A stretch of DNA of 64,000 nt from assembly GCA_033557835.1 (NCBI GenBank), contig JAWQRO010000059.1, positions 1-64,000 of the forward strand. The letters are read 5' to 3'. Shown here in pieces: positions 10,061 to 24,232 of this stretch. The notes beneath the pieces were generated by a model. The model searched no databases. It was not told the DNA's origin and worked only from the letters and a program-made list of their open reading frames with translations. Every line of letters starts with the position of its first letter. The stretch's first letter is position 1. Origin of the DNA: Helochares maculicollis. Lineage: Eukaryota; Arthropoda; Insecta; Coleoptera; Hydrophilidae. The translations under genes and the position numbers were made by a program.

Positions 10061-13000
10061 TTACGTATTTACTTTATTCTTCGGGTTATCGTCAAATCTG
10101 CAAATGTCCATGGAACTCATACTACTCAATGAAGTATAAGAGTTGTTGACTATGTGAGGAGCTTCATCAAACTCGTCCAGCTCCTCGATATCTGCAGACG
10201 AGGGCCCTGCTAATAAAAAGTACTGTTCTGATCGAGTCGGCCACAATAGATGTGCCATTACACAATAGGCAAAACAATCTGCCGAATACGTTATTCCTAA
10301 AAGTAGTTTAAACCGCCACAAAGCCGACACATGAAGAGCTATGAGGGCTAGGATGGGTAAATAAATAAACCACACAAGACTTGAAGCACCGAAGTGCAGC
10401 AGAAAGTTGAGTTTTTGTGTATTATGCTCGTAGAGCATCGTCGTCCTCAACTCATATAGGAACCACACCATGATTAATGATCGAAATACGATTATGAGCC
10501 AGCCTGGCCATGTTTGATACTCGTCGATGTCTTCTATGATATCCACTTCAGTCTGAAATAATAAATGTAGCTATTTATCTATTAGCAAATATATTACATA
10601 TAAATAAATGACTTAAGTCAATTGTATACACTTTATTTTAAAGTGCCAGTTTATAATATTAAATATAGATTTGACTTTGTGTTCAAACATACAAAATTTG
10701 TTAGAGTGAATTTTATTTAGAAATTTGTTTACTTTTATCATCTTTGTCTCAGGCAGCTTATTAATCATTCTACCATCTTTGGACCCAAGATATTCAGCAA
10801 CTGTCATAGCTTCCAAAAAATGTTTTTCCATTAGATAATTCTGTAGAGCTTACTATTTATATAGTAATCTGATATGGTGGGTAACTATAAACTTTCTATA
10901 CAAGTATTCAACTTCTGTTGCTTCGCCATTGTAGAATATGGTTTTGCAATATTTTGATGAATCAGATTTCACATTCTGTTCATTAATTTTAACTATTCTT
11001 CCTTGTTGGCTGCTTTCAGTCTATGAAACTCGTCATAACATCTGTTCACAATGATCCCTGTTTAAATACCAGGTTCGCAAGTTTAAAATGTCATTTTTTT
11101 CTTGAAAAATACACAATTATTTAAGAACAATGGTAAAACATTTTTTATTCATAGTATTGGTCCTCGCTTTTTATCCATTTTTAATATTTTATCCATCTCT
11201 CGGGCAATTTATGGATACCATTCCAAAAGGAAGCTTCAATTTTGATTAATATCCATTTATCGAGCCATTTTTGTACATCCTCGAAAGTCTTGAAGTGTTG
11301 CTCAGCCAGTGCATGTCCAATCCATGAGAAGAAATGATAATCAGAAGGTGCCAGGTCTGGTGAATAGGGCGGGTGGGGTAGGAGTTCCCAACCAAGGGAA
11401 GACATCGTTTCTTTGACCACTTTGGCTGAATGTGCAAGAGCGTTGTCATGCTGCAGAATGACTTTGCAATGTCTTCGAGCGGTTTAAATTGATCATTTGT
11501 TGTCGGTAGCGGACAGTATTATCTGTTTCGGTGGGTTTGAGAAGCTCGTAATTCACTGCTCTCTTCTAATCCCACCACACACACAGCATTGTCATCCTCC
11601 CAAAATGATCCGATTTTGTACTCGATGGTGATGGTTGTCCTGGCGTTACTCACGATTTCTTACGTTTGGGATTCCCAAAATATATCCATTTTTTCATCAC
11701 CAGTTACAACCCGATGCAAACAACCCTTTCTTTTGTGGCATAAATGCAGCATTTCGCACGCAGTTTTTCGTCGTTCCTTTTGAATCTTCCCCATGGCTCT
11801 CAGGCGATCGAAACTGGCTTGCCGAGTGACATTCAACTGCTCGGCCATCATTTGTTGTGCATCGTCTTCGTCAAATAATGCTAGTAATTCGTCGTCTTCA
11901 AACTTTTTTGGTCGATTTTTACGTTCTTTGACAATAACATTGAAATCGCCACTTTTGAAACGTTGAAGCGTTCACAAGTCTTGACAGTAGGAGCAAGATC
12001 GCCACAAGTCTGTACAAGAATTCGATGACTTTCCGATGCCTTTTTCTTTTAATTGAACACGAAAATTGTTACATGCCGCAAATGCTCTTTACTTGGCTCA
12101 AAATTCGAAATGTTTAACACGACAAAGAAGTATGTTACTAACTCGTAAACAACTAAATGAATATGACGTTTTGTAGTGGGCAGTTACCAAAAAAATGGTG
12201 CTTTGGGTTCTAAATGTTACTTCAATAGATTTCATACATCACCTCTTGACAATGACAAAACTGGTAGCATCTGGTAGCTCTTATTTCACTAGACCTATTC
12301 TATTCCACTACAAACATATCATTATCTTTTGTTGTTGAACATCTGGTTCTGGAATAGTAAAGGATACACTTTTCATCTCATTTAATGAAGTTCTAATTGT
12401 TGGACGTGGGTGTCTCTTCAATATGGGCTGAAGAATGTCATTATCAACCGACCTTAAATTACTGCCAAAATCATTATCAACCGACCTTAAATTACTGCCA
12501 AAGTCAACAAACTTTAAGACTGAAATTTAAGGTACAGACCTTTGCAAGCCATCTTTGGCAAATCAATGTTCTAATTGCACTTTATCTTAATCACTCTGTA
12601 CTTCTGTTCTACAACTAATCGATGAAGGATATTAAGAGAAGTGCTCTTATATTGCACAAGAAGTAAGCTAAGTAAGAAGACCCCAAAATGAGTCATCCAA
12701 CTGTTTTTTTTGACCTAATAGAGAAAATTATCTGCAGATAGTAAATCATGGCAGAAGTTAACTGTCAACCTAATAATATTTAATCTAAATATATTTTGAA
12801 ATTTTCAGAATAATAGGTTTTGCCATTTTTATTAAATTGGCATTGAAAATCAAACATTTAATTTCGCACAGGTACAAAAAATATTCACAAACACATACAA
12901 AAATGACCGCAGCTAATATAAAATATAAATTGTTTAAATTCCTCAACTTATATTTGATGATTTTCAAATATTGAAATAATAGGTACGTTGGCAATATTGA

Positions 13001-16000
13001 TGGAACAAATGTTTAATAATTACACACCGAACACTTAAGACTGACAAATGTAAAAAACATAATAATTTAAAATAAGCGGTAGCACTTTCAGGTTTTTCTA
13101 CTGTTTTAAAAACTTTGTTGGTAAAATAATCATAGTAATGAAATTGAAATAGTATAAAAAAATCTATAAGCATATAACAAAACTTACCAAATTCCAAACA
13201 TACAGCAATATATGTACTATGCCATAGCAAAGCCATATTGCAAAAACTAGTGGTTTCCACGTTAATTCTAACCTAGTCACAGCCCATCCTTTGGCGAGAA
13301 GTAATAAAAGAAGCATAAATGAAGTCTGAAAATAAAAAGTTAAAAATATAAAAGGATAATGATATATTTGATTTGCAAACGTCACCAATATCCTAAAGGA
13401 TCTGGTATACACATCTTTTTTAGAATACTTTGTATCGAAATAATGAATCCAAATGAAAAATGTTCTATTAATGTTATCACTGTTGTTTTCAACGACATTA
13501 TGCCATCAAGTGTACACATTTTCAATGCTACATCAATGAAAAACAAATCATTTTTGGGCAAAATATCTGGAAATGGAACTTCTTTGACCACATAATAATG
13601 TGACGGCCACAATTAATGGATATGTGATGGTGCAATATTAGATGAGTATGATGGGTGGAACGATTAGATCCTAGAGTCTTAATAAATTTGATATAAACTA
13701 CATTTTGTTAACCCATAAATATAGTATGCTAAGGTTATTTTGAACGAGTTCATGAAGTAGGGGACCACAGTCAGAACACAGTTCTAATCTAGGTCATGTG
13801 TGTAAATTGACAAGCACCATTTTTAATGTTCATATTTAATCTAAGCAATAAACATGCCAACTAGAAGATTTTTTTAGTATCATCTCTTTGAATGATCCTA
13901 GAATTAATTTGCATTTTAACTTTTTTTTAATTTAAATTTAAAGACCCTGCCGGATTTTAACATGTTTTTAAAGGATTCTACAAATAGATCCATCAATTTG
14001 ACAGGCTTGTAACTATTAAGTACTAAAAGAAGCTGCAGTTTAAATGCCAGCTAAGTAATTTGATTGCATAAAAACAATTATCGGGTCAAGATAAAATTAT
14101 ATATATAATATTATACTAATAGTGCAGCATGATTGATCAGAATATCAGTAAAGTGATCAAGTGATCAATTATATTATGTTTCAATGATTTCTGGCTAACT
14201 TTGCAGTGTAGACTTCCACCCCAAAAAAATAGATCTTAGTTGCACTGATTGACTTACCCGTGATAAAATATCAAAAATATCTCCAGTCATCGCTAGCTTG
14301 GGATAGCCCTCTCCATCCAAAGCAAATTTAAGGGTGTGAATGAGTATTAAAAGAAGAGCTATAAAATCCAGCAGCAAACTCGCGGTGAATAGTTTGGTAA
14401 CTGGATGTTTTTGTATACGCACGGCATGAAGTTGCAATGGAACCAATACTATGTAGCACAGCCAGAAAATGAGGTATAGTTCCAATGTGTTTTGGCGATC
14501 GAAGGAATACTGATAGGTCAAAGTGTTTGAAGCCGAAACGTTTGGATTACCATTGACCAACCAGATATCATAGTCAATTTCATATGGAATGGAGGGTTCA
14601 TAATGTTGCCATTCACATGTCGATTCATTATGATAGCAAGCCACCATAGAAACAAACCAAAATCTGCAAATCAAAACATTTGCAATAGAATTACTTTGAT
14701 TTTTTATAGTTTCATATAAATTTGAATTGTTATCGATTTGTCAAAATTTAAACAAAAACACAATCAGATATTAAAATTAACATAAAAGTTAATATGCATT
14801 TTGTTGCATTTTGCATAACAACTAAAAGTGCTATATGTCATTTAAACGATATCTTTTTGGTATGTGTGCGTAGCAACAGAAAAAAAATCGTTCATAGAAT
14901 TGAATGATAATATGCTAATTGCATTGATCAACTTAATCCACAAATTTATGAAACAAGAGATGCTACCAATAAGTAGTAAAAATTCGTTCTTTCATTGGAA
15001 TGAATCAACAATCTTGGCTAAGCTTCATCTTTGCATTCTGTGAAACCTTTTTTTGTTGCTACTTTTATACTAAAATGGTTTTTTAAACCTACCGATATTC
15101 ACGTATTTATGCAAGGTTAATAACAATGAGATAAGAAAAGAATGCATATGCATGAGTTTTGTGTTAATGTTAATAGCTATGCCTTACATTTCCATTATAC
15201 ATAACATGTGTGTTCAAAGGTAATCTTTAAATTATATTTTTCGAAGAACTTTATACATAATAAAGCCGGTCATTTATTTCGATGAAAAACAAATGACATA
15301 CTGCTACATTGATTATAAAAATGCAACCAAAATAAAATAAAAAGCACATTGCTTTTTAGTGAATCAGACTGTAAAACTCATGATAATTTTAAAATGTAAA
15401 GGATCATATTAATATATAGCTTGAATTTCAATAGACTATTTATATAACAAACTGATATTATGCAAATGCATTAGTATTTACTAAACACATATTGAAATAC
15501 ATTTTTGATAACTATTTTGCTGATACCTCAGTGAATAGATATTTGTGAAAAAAATTGCTCGTGATATCAATATAATGCCACCAGGAGATTCAAAACCAAG
15601 TCCCCATAAATTATGTTTATTTACACTTAATTAAAATACTTTATATTAATGTGTGGTTTCTACAAAACAAACACTAATAATCATTCTGCCATACCAAAGA
15701 AAATACCTAGACTATTTTTTTTTAATGGATTATTGGAAAATCCGGTTTGTTGCATATTTAAAAAGTTATGTAATACATATACTGTTTTCCCAAGAATAAA
15801 TTACACCTGTTTAAGTGAGCAATAAGAAAGACAATTTTAATTATAAATTATAGCTTTTAATTTTCTTTTGTCAAATTAAGTTCATCTGCTTGCAGTATAA
15901 AAATTGTATTTGATAAGCCCTCTCGAATTTTATTACAGATAATTGAATTATTGGCAATTATAATTATATGCAGTAAATGGTACCAATATAAGCAGTTTTA

Positions 16001-17844
16001 TATTGAGTTTTTTATTATTATTAGTATATGATAAATATGTATCAAAATTATCTACTTTGTCTCTCTGTGTATCAATAAAATGTTTAAAAAGCAGATTTGT
16101 TTTCAAATTAAATGTAATACTAACAAGTTTAATGTACCACTTTTGGTAGAAATAAATGAACTGTCATAATATACTAAAATTTTATCAAAAACAATTGCTT
16201 AAAATTATTAACTTAGATAAGAATTTTAAAGTGATAGTTCAAGGAAAAATATTTTTGAGATTTCACTTTCATTTAGTTTATGCATACTATTCAGAAAATA
16301 ATATCAAATTGGCATCGTTTTTCACAAACAGTTAATAAAACATTCATAATTATGAAGTTACTATAAAATTTGAGACCCGGTAATCGGCTCAAAGTTTCAT
16401 TATAAATACATGTTTTAGGTTACAATTGTTGAAGTTGGTGACACTAGTACATTGCGTACTTGCCATAATGTTTTAACAAACTTTAATAGGGTAATGCTCT
16501 ATAAGAAATCACAGATCTACAAAACAAAAGATGGCACAAGCATGAAGGTTGTTGTAACAAATTGGTAATTCTGTTGCAGCTATCTGTAATCTACCCTGCA
16601 GATCTTCGTCATTATTTAATAAACCTAGATTGTCATACCATTCAAATATTTTCTCAAACTGCTTTTCACCAAAGAAGATAATTCCCACTCAAATTCATAA
16701 ATACCTCAATGTAGATCTAAATGTTTGTAAGCAATTTGGTATGCAATCAATAATGACAATCTCATTGTACACTCACCCCTTTTCATTACAATTTTTAGTC
16801 TTAAAACAAAAATTAATTTAAATTCCGTGACAATCACAGCTTGTTGCCATGTGAAATTACGAATTGCATGGATACCACAATTTACATAGCAGGCAACATT
16901 CTTAATTATAGCAATTGATTAAAAATGATGAAAGCTGTTATATTTTTTAGACTTTTAACAAATGAGTACAATATGTAATTTTCACTTTTTGTAGATTGTT
17001 TCATCATATTTTGGAAATTAAGCATATTTTATTATTAGCCGATTGTTTAATGTTGGCTTTTAAGAGAAAGGGATGCATTAAATTTGACTAGGGTGCACAA
17101 TTTATTTGCCTGTATAACAATATAATATACGAGGCATCTCGTATATATTGGTGGGATACTTTAGTAATAATACCCTTTTGGTAATAATCATATAGAGTTT
17201 GAGGTTATGTTTTCCAAATATAAACAAAAATCCATATATTACAGACTTATACATACAATGGAAAGATAAATTTAATCTCAATTTTTAATTAAAAAAGTGC
17301 CCTTAGTACAAAATATTCCATGCTAACTATATATTTAGCTACTTTCAGATAAAATAAATACTTACGAAGGTTGCACTAGGTTCTGTATGGCATAAGTAAA
17401 TTGATGCCCCTTGACAACATTCCATGGAGTATCTTCATCTACGCAAAGTTTACCCTTGGGACAAGGAATTCGCCTCAAAAAATCTTTTCCTTTCCCGCTG
17501 CATTCCGCATCGAAGGCCTTTGTTTTGAGTCTATCGAACATCCGTTTACATGCCTGCTTCTTGTCGAACAAGACTCTATTTTGGTAATAATCCAAAAAGT
17601 AAGGCCTATCCAATACCGCGAAAGTTATGGGGACGCTGAAATTTTGTCTGGAAGTGATATTTCCAAATATATAGCCATAGGTGGCCTCCCTTTGGTGCCT
17701 GTCTGTTTTTTGAAAACCAAACTTGACAAGGAACTTGAAGAATTCGTCGCTCCTGAAAGTCCCTTTTAAATGGGTGCACTGAGAATTGTGGCACAGAAAA
17801 GTAACGAACACGGAAAACACAAAAATCAAGTATGTCTTAGACAT
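10061..17844 (-). CDS. GPR180: GPR180-like (intimal thickness receptor) seven-transmembrane protein
   Basis: Four coding exons: 17366-17844, 14258-14663, 13188-13325 and 10061-10552. All have GT..AG borders and matching phases, giving 504 residues. Residues 1-23 are a signal peptide. The luminal ectodomain (about 24-215) carries HLKGTFRSDEFFKFLVKFGFQ, GYIFGNIT, RRIPCPKG and FWFVSMVACYHNEST, all close to vertebrate GPR180. Seven hydrophobic segments follow at about 219-240, 250-272, 289-307, 318-338, 358-376, 390-414 and 422-445. The tail is acidic then Ser-rich and cytoplasmic. GPR180 and TMEM145 belong to the GOST group (GOLD-type ectodomain plus 7TM), linked to TGF-beta signalling and trafficking rather than classical GPCR signalling. 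The start is set by the signal peptide and CAAAAATG context. Intron 3 (10553-13187) holds a decayed mariner. Confidence 0.92.
11069..12264 (-). mobile_element. mariner element (mauritiana-like), decayed, in GPR180 intron 3
   Basis: The element lies in the same orientation as GPR180. Its 3' inverted repeat begins at 11069 after a TA (CCAGGTTCGCAAGTTTAAAATG). The other end, near 12264, has lost most of its repeat, leaving CTGG next to TA. The transposase on the minus strand (about 12111 down to 11180) has its start ATG changed to ATT, several frameshifts and stops. It still shows VTGDEK, HDNALAHSAKVV and PPYSPDLAPSDYHFF, with 34 residues between the last two catalytic Asp. It is clearly related to the element at 30821-32042: same terminal sequence and length of about 1.2 kb. 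Confidence 0.88.
12438..12503. repeat. 33-bp direct tandem duplication
   Basis: The 33-base unit starting TCATTATCAACCGACC occurs twice in a row, differing only at its last base. The near-identity implies a recent duplication. It lies in GPR180 intron 3. Confidence 0.9.
12504..13187. other. rest of GPR180 intron 3
   Basis: AT-rich intron between the 33-bp duplication and exon 3. No gene or element seen. Confidence 0.5.
13326..14257. other. GPR180 intron 2
   Basis: About 0.9 kb of AT-rich intron, bounded by a GTAAGT donor and a TTTTCAG acceptor on the minus strand. No further feature seen. Confidence 0.6.
14664..17365. other. GPR180 intron 1
   Basis: A 2.7-kb AT-rich intron. The only structure noticed is a perfect 9-bp stem with a 4-base loop at 17125-17146. 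No coding exon or transposon recognised. Confidence 0.6.
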
Positions 17845-18060
17845 TTTTGTTTGGAAATATGTTAGTATGCGACAGGTTATGTGGAATTGTCATTTTTTTG
17901 TATGGAGAGAGAGATTGGCAAATCGTGTTGTATCGACGGACGGAGCACCAACCAACTTTCTAAAATCTGGGAGGTAGGGAGAGCCGAGCGAGCAAAATAG
18001 CTACAGGCGCGCACCGCTCACTATATTCGAATTGCTTGTCCTATTTCATGCATATTTGCA
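17845..18060 (-). promoter_or_regulatory. GPR180 5' leader and probable promoter
   Basis: Just upstream of the GPR180 ATG the base composition rises in GC, with a purine-rich GGGAGGTAGGGAGAGCCGAG block and a GCGCGC stretch at about 18000-18020. The ATG is preceded by CCAAACAAAA, a good insect start context. The start site itself is not defined. Confidence 0.4.
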
Positions 18061-21000
18061 CATAGCTCAGAGATATGAATTTTAAGTGCAGTGGCGTAGT
18101 AAAAAATATGACCCTCTATCTCCGTCCTGCGTAACCCCTCCTGATGGTCGTAGTCAAGTTTGTTCCTAACTGCAAACTGCGACCTTCTGTAGGTCTCCCA
18201 TTATCATCCTAAAGAGTTGCCTTTATATTTGAAGATATACTTAAGATGGCTTAAGATATTTATATCAAACATAAGATTAAGGCAAGGGTAAACTTTTTTG
18301 TAGCAAATTGGGACGTAAATAAGTTTCGAAAACATTGTCACCTAAGATGTTTAATAGTACTATAAATAGGGAACCTTCCATTGCGAAGTTTAGGGATACC
18401 TTCGATGCGCCATTGACTTAATAATTTTCTACACAGAGGAAGAATACATGATAAGTACTGCACTTGACCTTGCGTAAAAGGTTTTTATCGCTAATTAATC
18501 AAATTGGGTGCAGATTATTTTTCATGTTGGTATGATAAACTCGCGGCAGTAAAACAAGGAAAAATCGCAAGGCTGAACTCGTGATTAAAAAATTGCTTAT
18601 AAAACCTCAACCAAATCAATTGCTAATTATTGTAAAAAGTATTTGTGCACTAGACGATAGAAATTCAATGGCACGCAATCTTGTTATTTGCGTTGGATAC
18701 TGTAAAACGCAAATTTAAATGGATTTGTTTTATGTAAAGCACAAAGCTTCACTTTAGTCTTATATTTTTAAAAATTGAATATATGTATGTCTATATTAGA
18801 GACCTTGCTGACTCTCTAATTTGTGTAAATTGAATTATATTCAAATCAAACTAATTAACTTTTTCTCATTATTATTGAGTAATGGAAGGAAACGTCTTTA
18901 GGTACACAACTTATATTGTCGTAATGATACTTATGTAAATATTTTAATCACTTTCACTGTAAGGTAGAATAAGCATAATTGATTTCTCATGGAGAGAATC
19001 AATATTTTTTTAATATATGCCTATGTGAGAAGTAGAATTTTAAACCCTCCCTTACCTCTCTGACAATTCCACTAAAAAGAGCCATTTTTAGTTTTAGAAA
19101 TATGAGAAGTTAAAAAAACGTATAACCCTGTTTTCACTGCCATAGGTAAATATTTCCAAAATTCCTTCCTTACTCGTTAAGTACATCTTAAAGGCAATAA
19201 ACCCTAAAAAATTCAGTCTCTTTAGCTTAACTGCTTTGCTGCATTTATGATGTAGAAAATGAATAAATTTAATATATTTTACCCTTAAGAGAGTGAAACT
19301 GAAGTCATTCAGTTAAATTATCAAAAATTAAATTAAATTAGAAGAGGCTGTCACTACATGAAAACGAAATTTCCTTACTTTAACAAAGTTTGAATATTTA
19401 TGACAATTAGCATTTTAAATCAATAAATGCAATAAAAAATGTAGGCAACATTACAAAAACAATAATTCTAAGTAAATGCTGTAGTTGGTTTTACCAGAGT
19501 TCCGATTAAAAAGAATCAGCTTAAAGAAACAATAAAGAGGACACCAAAGGGTGAAATAAATCTTATCGCAGGCAATTTAAGCATCCCAGGAAAAAACAAA
19601 TGTCAATTGGTTTGGAATGAATAAAACAACATCAATTTGCAATACTTAACATTAATTATATTTTATATTACATTGAAAAACATACTACATACAATTTCTA
19701 CAAGTAATAATAAGATTACAGATTTCTAAAGAATTATGTACAAATCACAATCAATGTCGATAAAATTTCGAGTTGTATTATAATTATATACAATTAAAAA
19801 TATCACACCCAACAAATAATTCACTAATTAATTGCACTTTACTGGCAAACCAGATGTACATAATTCTAGACAAACCTGAGCTATCATATTTAAAAAAATG
19901 CAAATAACCTCAATAAAAAAGAGTCATAAAACCCTGTTAGTTTCATTATGATATTTGGATTAATAATTTAAAAAAGGAAACCAACTAATATAGTAATTAT
20001 ACAAAAAAAGAAACCAAAATCTACCTTCACATGTACCGTACAGAATTGTATATCTATTTATATGTATTTTAAATTGTAGTTGCTCTTAAGATTAACAAAT
20101 GAAAAATAACAAGAACAGTTTTTAAGTATCCGTACCACAACTCTTAATAATCGTTGCACCTTCACATTAGCTTTAGCCTTTTTGTACAAATATCAGTCGT
20201 TAAGGTACGCACATTAACTAGTGGAGAACTTTTAAACTATCGTTTAACATGAACAATTAAGCCGTCAAATCGGTGAACAATATTTAAACAGTTACTCCAC
20301 TATCCAAACTAATCCAACTAAAATAGCATGCAACTTAAATTATTAATAAAAAATCGTTTGACAACTGAAAACGATAAATTATTTGAATCGTTCACTTTAC
20401 AGTTAAGTGATAGAACTCAAAAGTAGTTCTCACAATACAATAGTATGAAAGACTATAATTTTAACTAATTAAAAAAAAATGAAAATCAAAACAACATTAC
20501 AATCTTAGTATTCATAAGTTACAATTTTTTTTTAATTTACGAAATTATTCAATTTTTTTAACTAAACACTATTTATTCGTAATTTAATGTTACAATTCTG
20601 TACATAATACATTTAAACATTTTTTAATCATTATTACCTCTACCTTATTGTAAAAAAAAAAATTAGAAATATCTAAAAATTACAGACATTGCAAAATCGT
20701 CATAAGTTTGGACCACAAGACTTTTTTTGTAAATTTTAAATGTTAATATGAAAATGCAGACTTTAAGTTGCAAAAACCTGAATATTTTGCATTTTTCCTT
20801 TAATTCTTAAAATTGAAGTTCTTTAGAAACACCGAAAATTTACAATTGCAAAAGTATTTCCTCGAGTATTTAGCAAAAGAACTTTTACGTCGGAACGTTT
20901 AAGCTAAAAAGAAACGGTTTTACTAGTGTTTAAAAAAATTGTAACGAAATAACGGTGAACATAATTGTTAAGTTAAATGCATCTAGAACAGCAAAGAGAA

Positions 21001-23205
21001 GACTAAAAACGCAGTTAAAAAGCAAAAAAGCATACATATTGAGAAATAGCCAAATCGTTCATCTCGTCTAGGAATCTCAACGTCTAATCTAAAAATTTGT
21101 ATGATTAACGATAGATGAATACTTCGCGTAAATGACAAAAACACAAAGTTACATTAGATGATCAAGGCGTATTAGGCCGACGACAGTGTTCAACTGTTTT
21201 CTTTACCCTAAAAATTAATAAAAAATAGAATCTATACACTATTCATAATTTACAAATAAAAATTTACTTCAAGAGACGAAGGGGGAATAACGTAAGAAGG
21301 ATTTCTATGTACAAAATAAAATAGAAGACCGTTGAACGCTGTGGGGGAGGGGGCGATCAGAGAAGGGCTCATTGGCTGAAAATTAAACAATACTGTTTTT
21401 ATATTCCTAAGTTAGGACCATACAAGTATTTTGTACTACAACAGTCGAACCGTAAGCAACCTTATAAAGGACATATATATACATTAAAATTAGATATTGT
21501 TAACGATAATAGATTTATTTTTATTTTTTTCATTTTTGGTATATTTATATATTATGTATAAGTATAAAATTCAGTCATTTTTTACATATTTTATACAATA
21601 ATCACATCTCACAAATAGGTTGTACACGATGGTTTTTCTTTTCAAATATATCTTTGTTTAAAGCTAAAAAGGGCACGCACAACTTTGAAAGGTTTCTTTC
21701 AAAAAACATCAATTCGGTGAAATCATGCAGATCGGGACACCAAGAACACCGATTTTATAATGTATTCAACATTAAAAAACGCTTTTTTTAAAACAGGGTA
21801 AGATATGGCAAAAGAAAGACTAGAAAATTTGCAAAGCCCTGACAATAATAAATTTGAGAAGCTCAAAGAAATTGCAGATGTCAAACAATTTCTTTTGAAT
21901 ATGAAATCACAATTAGGGGGTTTAAATTTTAAGCCTTTGCACTTGTATGTAGTCTAACCAACAACATTTTCAATATCAATTCGCTGAGAGCCAATGAACG
22001 CAGCCAATGATGGAAGTGCAAAGCCTTGAAATGAAGAAAAGATTTAGACAACTCAAAAAACAATTTTCAAAAACGAATTTGAGAAAAGCTGGATTAATAA
22101 TTGTATTTTACGGAATATAAAATGTTTTTTTTTTTCTAAAGTGGACGCAAACAATAATAAAAGCATGACTATCTAGAGGAAACCAAAATTTAATGCCTAA
22201 ATACGAAAAAGCGTTGTTTAACGTTTGACTAGACCATTTTGAAAGATTTTCAATCAAATCGAAAATCCTTTCCCCTAGGATTTAAAAACACGGGGTAACG
22301 CACAAATATACAATGAAAGACTTGGAAGAAGGGTATCGAGCTCGTAACACCCTTTATAAAAGAATCTCCATTGAAGATAGTTAAGCTCATTTTTTTGTTA
22401 ACTATCTTTAACAAAGGCACTTTCTACAAAGACCAACAATAGTTTTGCACGTTTATGACACATTAATATGCAAATAGTTGAAAATGGGTGGGAGAAAAGA
22501 ACTGAGAATGAAAGAGCAAAAAAACCCATGGAATGTGTACGTTATGAGAAATTTGGCTCGAAAGGCGTTACATACATACAAAAAATTTTAAATGGCCGTT
22601 AACGTTTACATTGTCATGAGAATTGGATGATATCACAGTAAATTGTAACTTAAAACTTACAACAAGTATATAAACATCTAGAAAAATGCACTAACGACAA
22701 TACAAGGTGATTGCTTACGGTGCGAGCAAAAAATATTATAAAAAAACAGAGTTCTCATATTTCTCCACTTATATTATATTACAAATAAAGTCTTAAATTT
22801 TTCATCATATTGTTTCTTTATTTTTATTTATTTATTTAAATTTAATTAATTAGCTTTTGTATTTATTTCGATATATTATTACATTATGTATTATAAAATT
22901 GTGGCAATGGTTTAAATTTTTTCTTTTTCACCTAAATTGACTAAACATGCAAGGCACCCAAACATTTTTGGATTAAATACAATAATTAAAAAAAGACTGG
23001 CCGTTTCATTCAAAATTCGGCTTGAGATTGGACAAAATATTGAATTTCCTGAAGTTTCCTAAGCCTACTGTTCTGAACAAAACGGCCTATTTGTACAATA
23101 TATACTTAGGAGACTACTTAAAAAACATCTCTATAAAAAAATCACATTTATATGACATAATGGACGACCAAAGCGAGATTTCGACGGCTTTTCATATATA
23201 TCACA
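18061..23205. other. gene-free AT-rich region between GPR180 and the BTG gene
   Basis: No supported gene. The upper part may include long 3' UTR of the minus-strand BTG gene: several minus-strand AATAAA motifs occur around 22815-22840 and 23206. A CAGTGGCGTA motif at 18091 resembles the start of some repeats (a reverse copy occurs near 9350), but no element could be delimited. Confidence 0.4.
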
Positions 23206-23550
23206 TTTATTTAAATTTTTGCCTTTTTGTTTTGGTTACAAAACAAACTTTGTTCTATCACAAGTTGGAAAATAGTACTTTGTTTTTCTAGTAAGTTAAC
23301 CTAAGTGGTTTGAGCACCCTCTGGAAATTATTCAATTACAAAAAAATGCTATTTTAAAACAACACAATTATATACAACCTACTGTTGACTATCATTACTA
23401 TTATTGTTGCATGCGGTATTTCAAGGGTATAAGATATAAATAGAACTTAGGAAATTTCTAAATGAAATGACTACAGTGGTGATTTACTGATTTTTTAAGT
23501 AAGAACAAGTTGTAAGAGTAATTAAAAGTATATAGACTTTTTAAAATATT

Positions 23551-23688
23551 TATAATCCAAATAAATTTTACAATTTATATATTTGTTATAATCCAAATAA
23601 CTATTAAAAGAGGAACCATTTTTTACAAATCAACTCGTATATACAAATGAAATAATTTCTACAAATCAAATTTTTATAATCCAAATAA
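23551..23688. repeat. TATAATCCAAATAA motif, three direct copies
   Basis: The 14-base word TATAATCCAAATAA occurs exactly at 23551-23564, 23587-23600 and 23675-23688. All lie 0.5 to 0.7 kb downstream of the BTG stop, probably in its 3' UTR (read there as TTATTTGGATTATA). Confidence 0.8.
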
Positions 23689-24232
23689 TGTTTGCGAAAA
23701 ATGAGCAAAATAGTTCACTCAAATTTGCAAAATAATTTTTTGTAATAGTAAACAAAATAATTTTTTAAAGTAAGCCAAATAATTAAATGTTACCAATTTC
23801 GTTGACTAGAGCGTAAAATTGCATGTGTTCTATTGAATTGAGAAAATAATTATTACAACTAAATGTACAAGTAAATTCCCAATTTGAATCTATACTGAAA
23901 ATGGAAAATTGCACAAACGACTGCTAAGCGTATCATATACTTGGCACACTCCTAACAAAGAAATCACGCGCCCACTTCGAAAGATGCTTTGATCGTCAAA
24001 TGCACAGCTCCTATCACTTGATCATGAGATATACATACACCGTGAGAACTAACAACTCAATTTAAATGTAGAAAAGAAACAAAACACATATATTTTCTTC
24101 GTTTTGTAAATAATAATGATAGCATCATTTAAATTATTTGTTTGTTGTTTCTAAATTATAATGCGAACTGAGTTTAAGTTATTTACGATAACAACCATCT
24201 ACCGTTAATCCTATTATGTTGGGTTCAGAGGC

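Noticed and set aside
10613..10831. 72-codon minus-strand open frame starting MEKHFLEAMTV in GPR180 intron 3
   Set aside because: The first 40 residues look somewhat protein-like, but no family or splice partners were recognised. It may be an old element fragment.
17401..17769. 122-codon plus-strand open frame
   Set aside because: Antisense shadow of GPR180 exon 1.
23022..23291. 89-codon plus-strand open frame
   Set aside because: Composition is that of AT-rich chance sequence, with no motif, and it lies antisense in the probable BTG 3' UTR.
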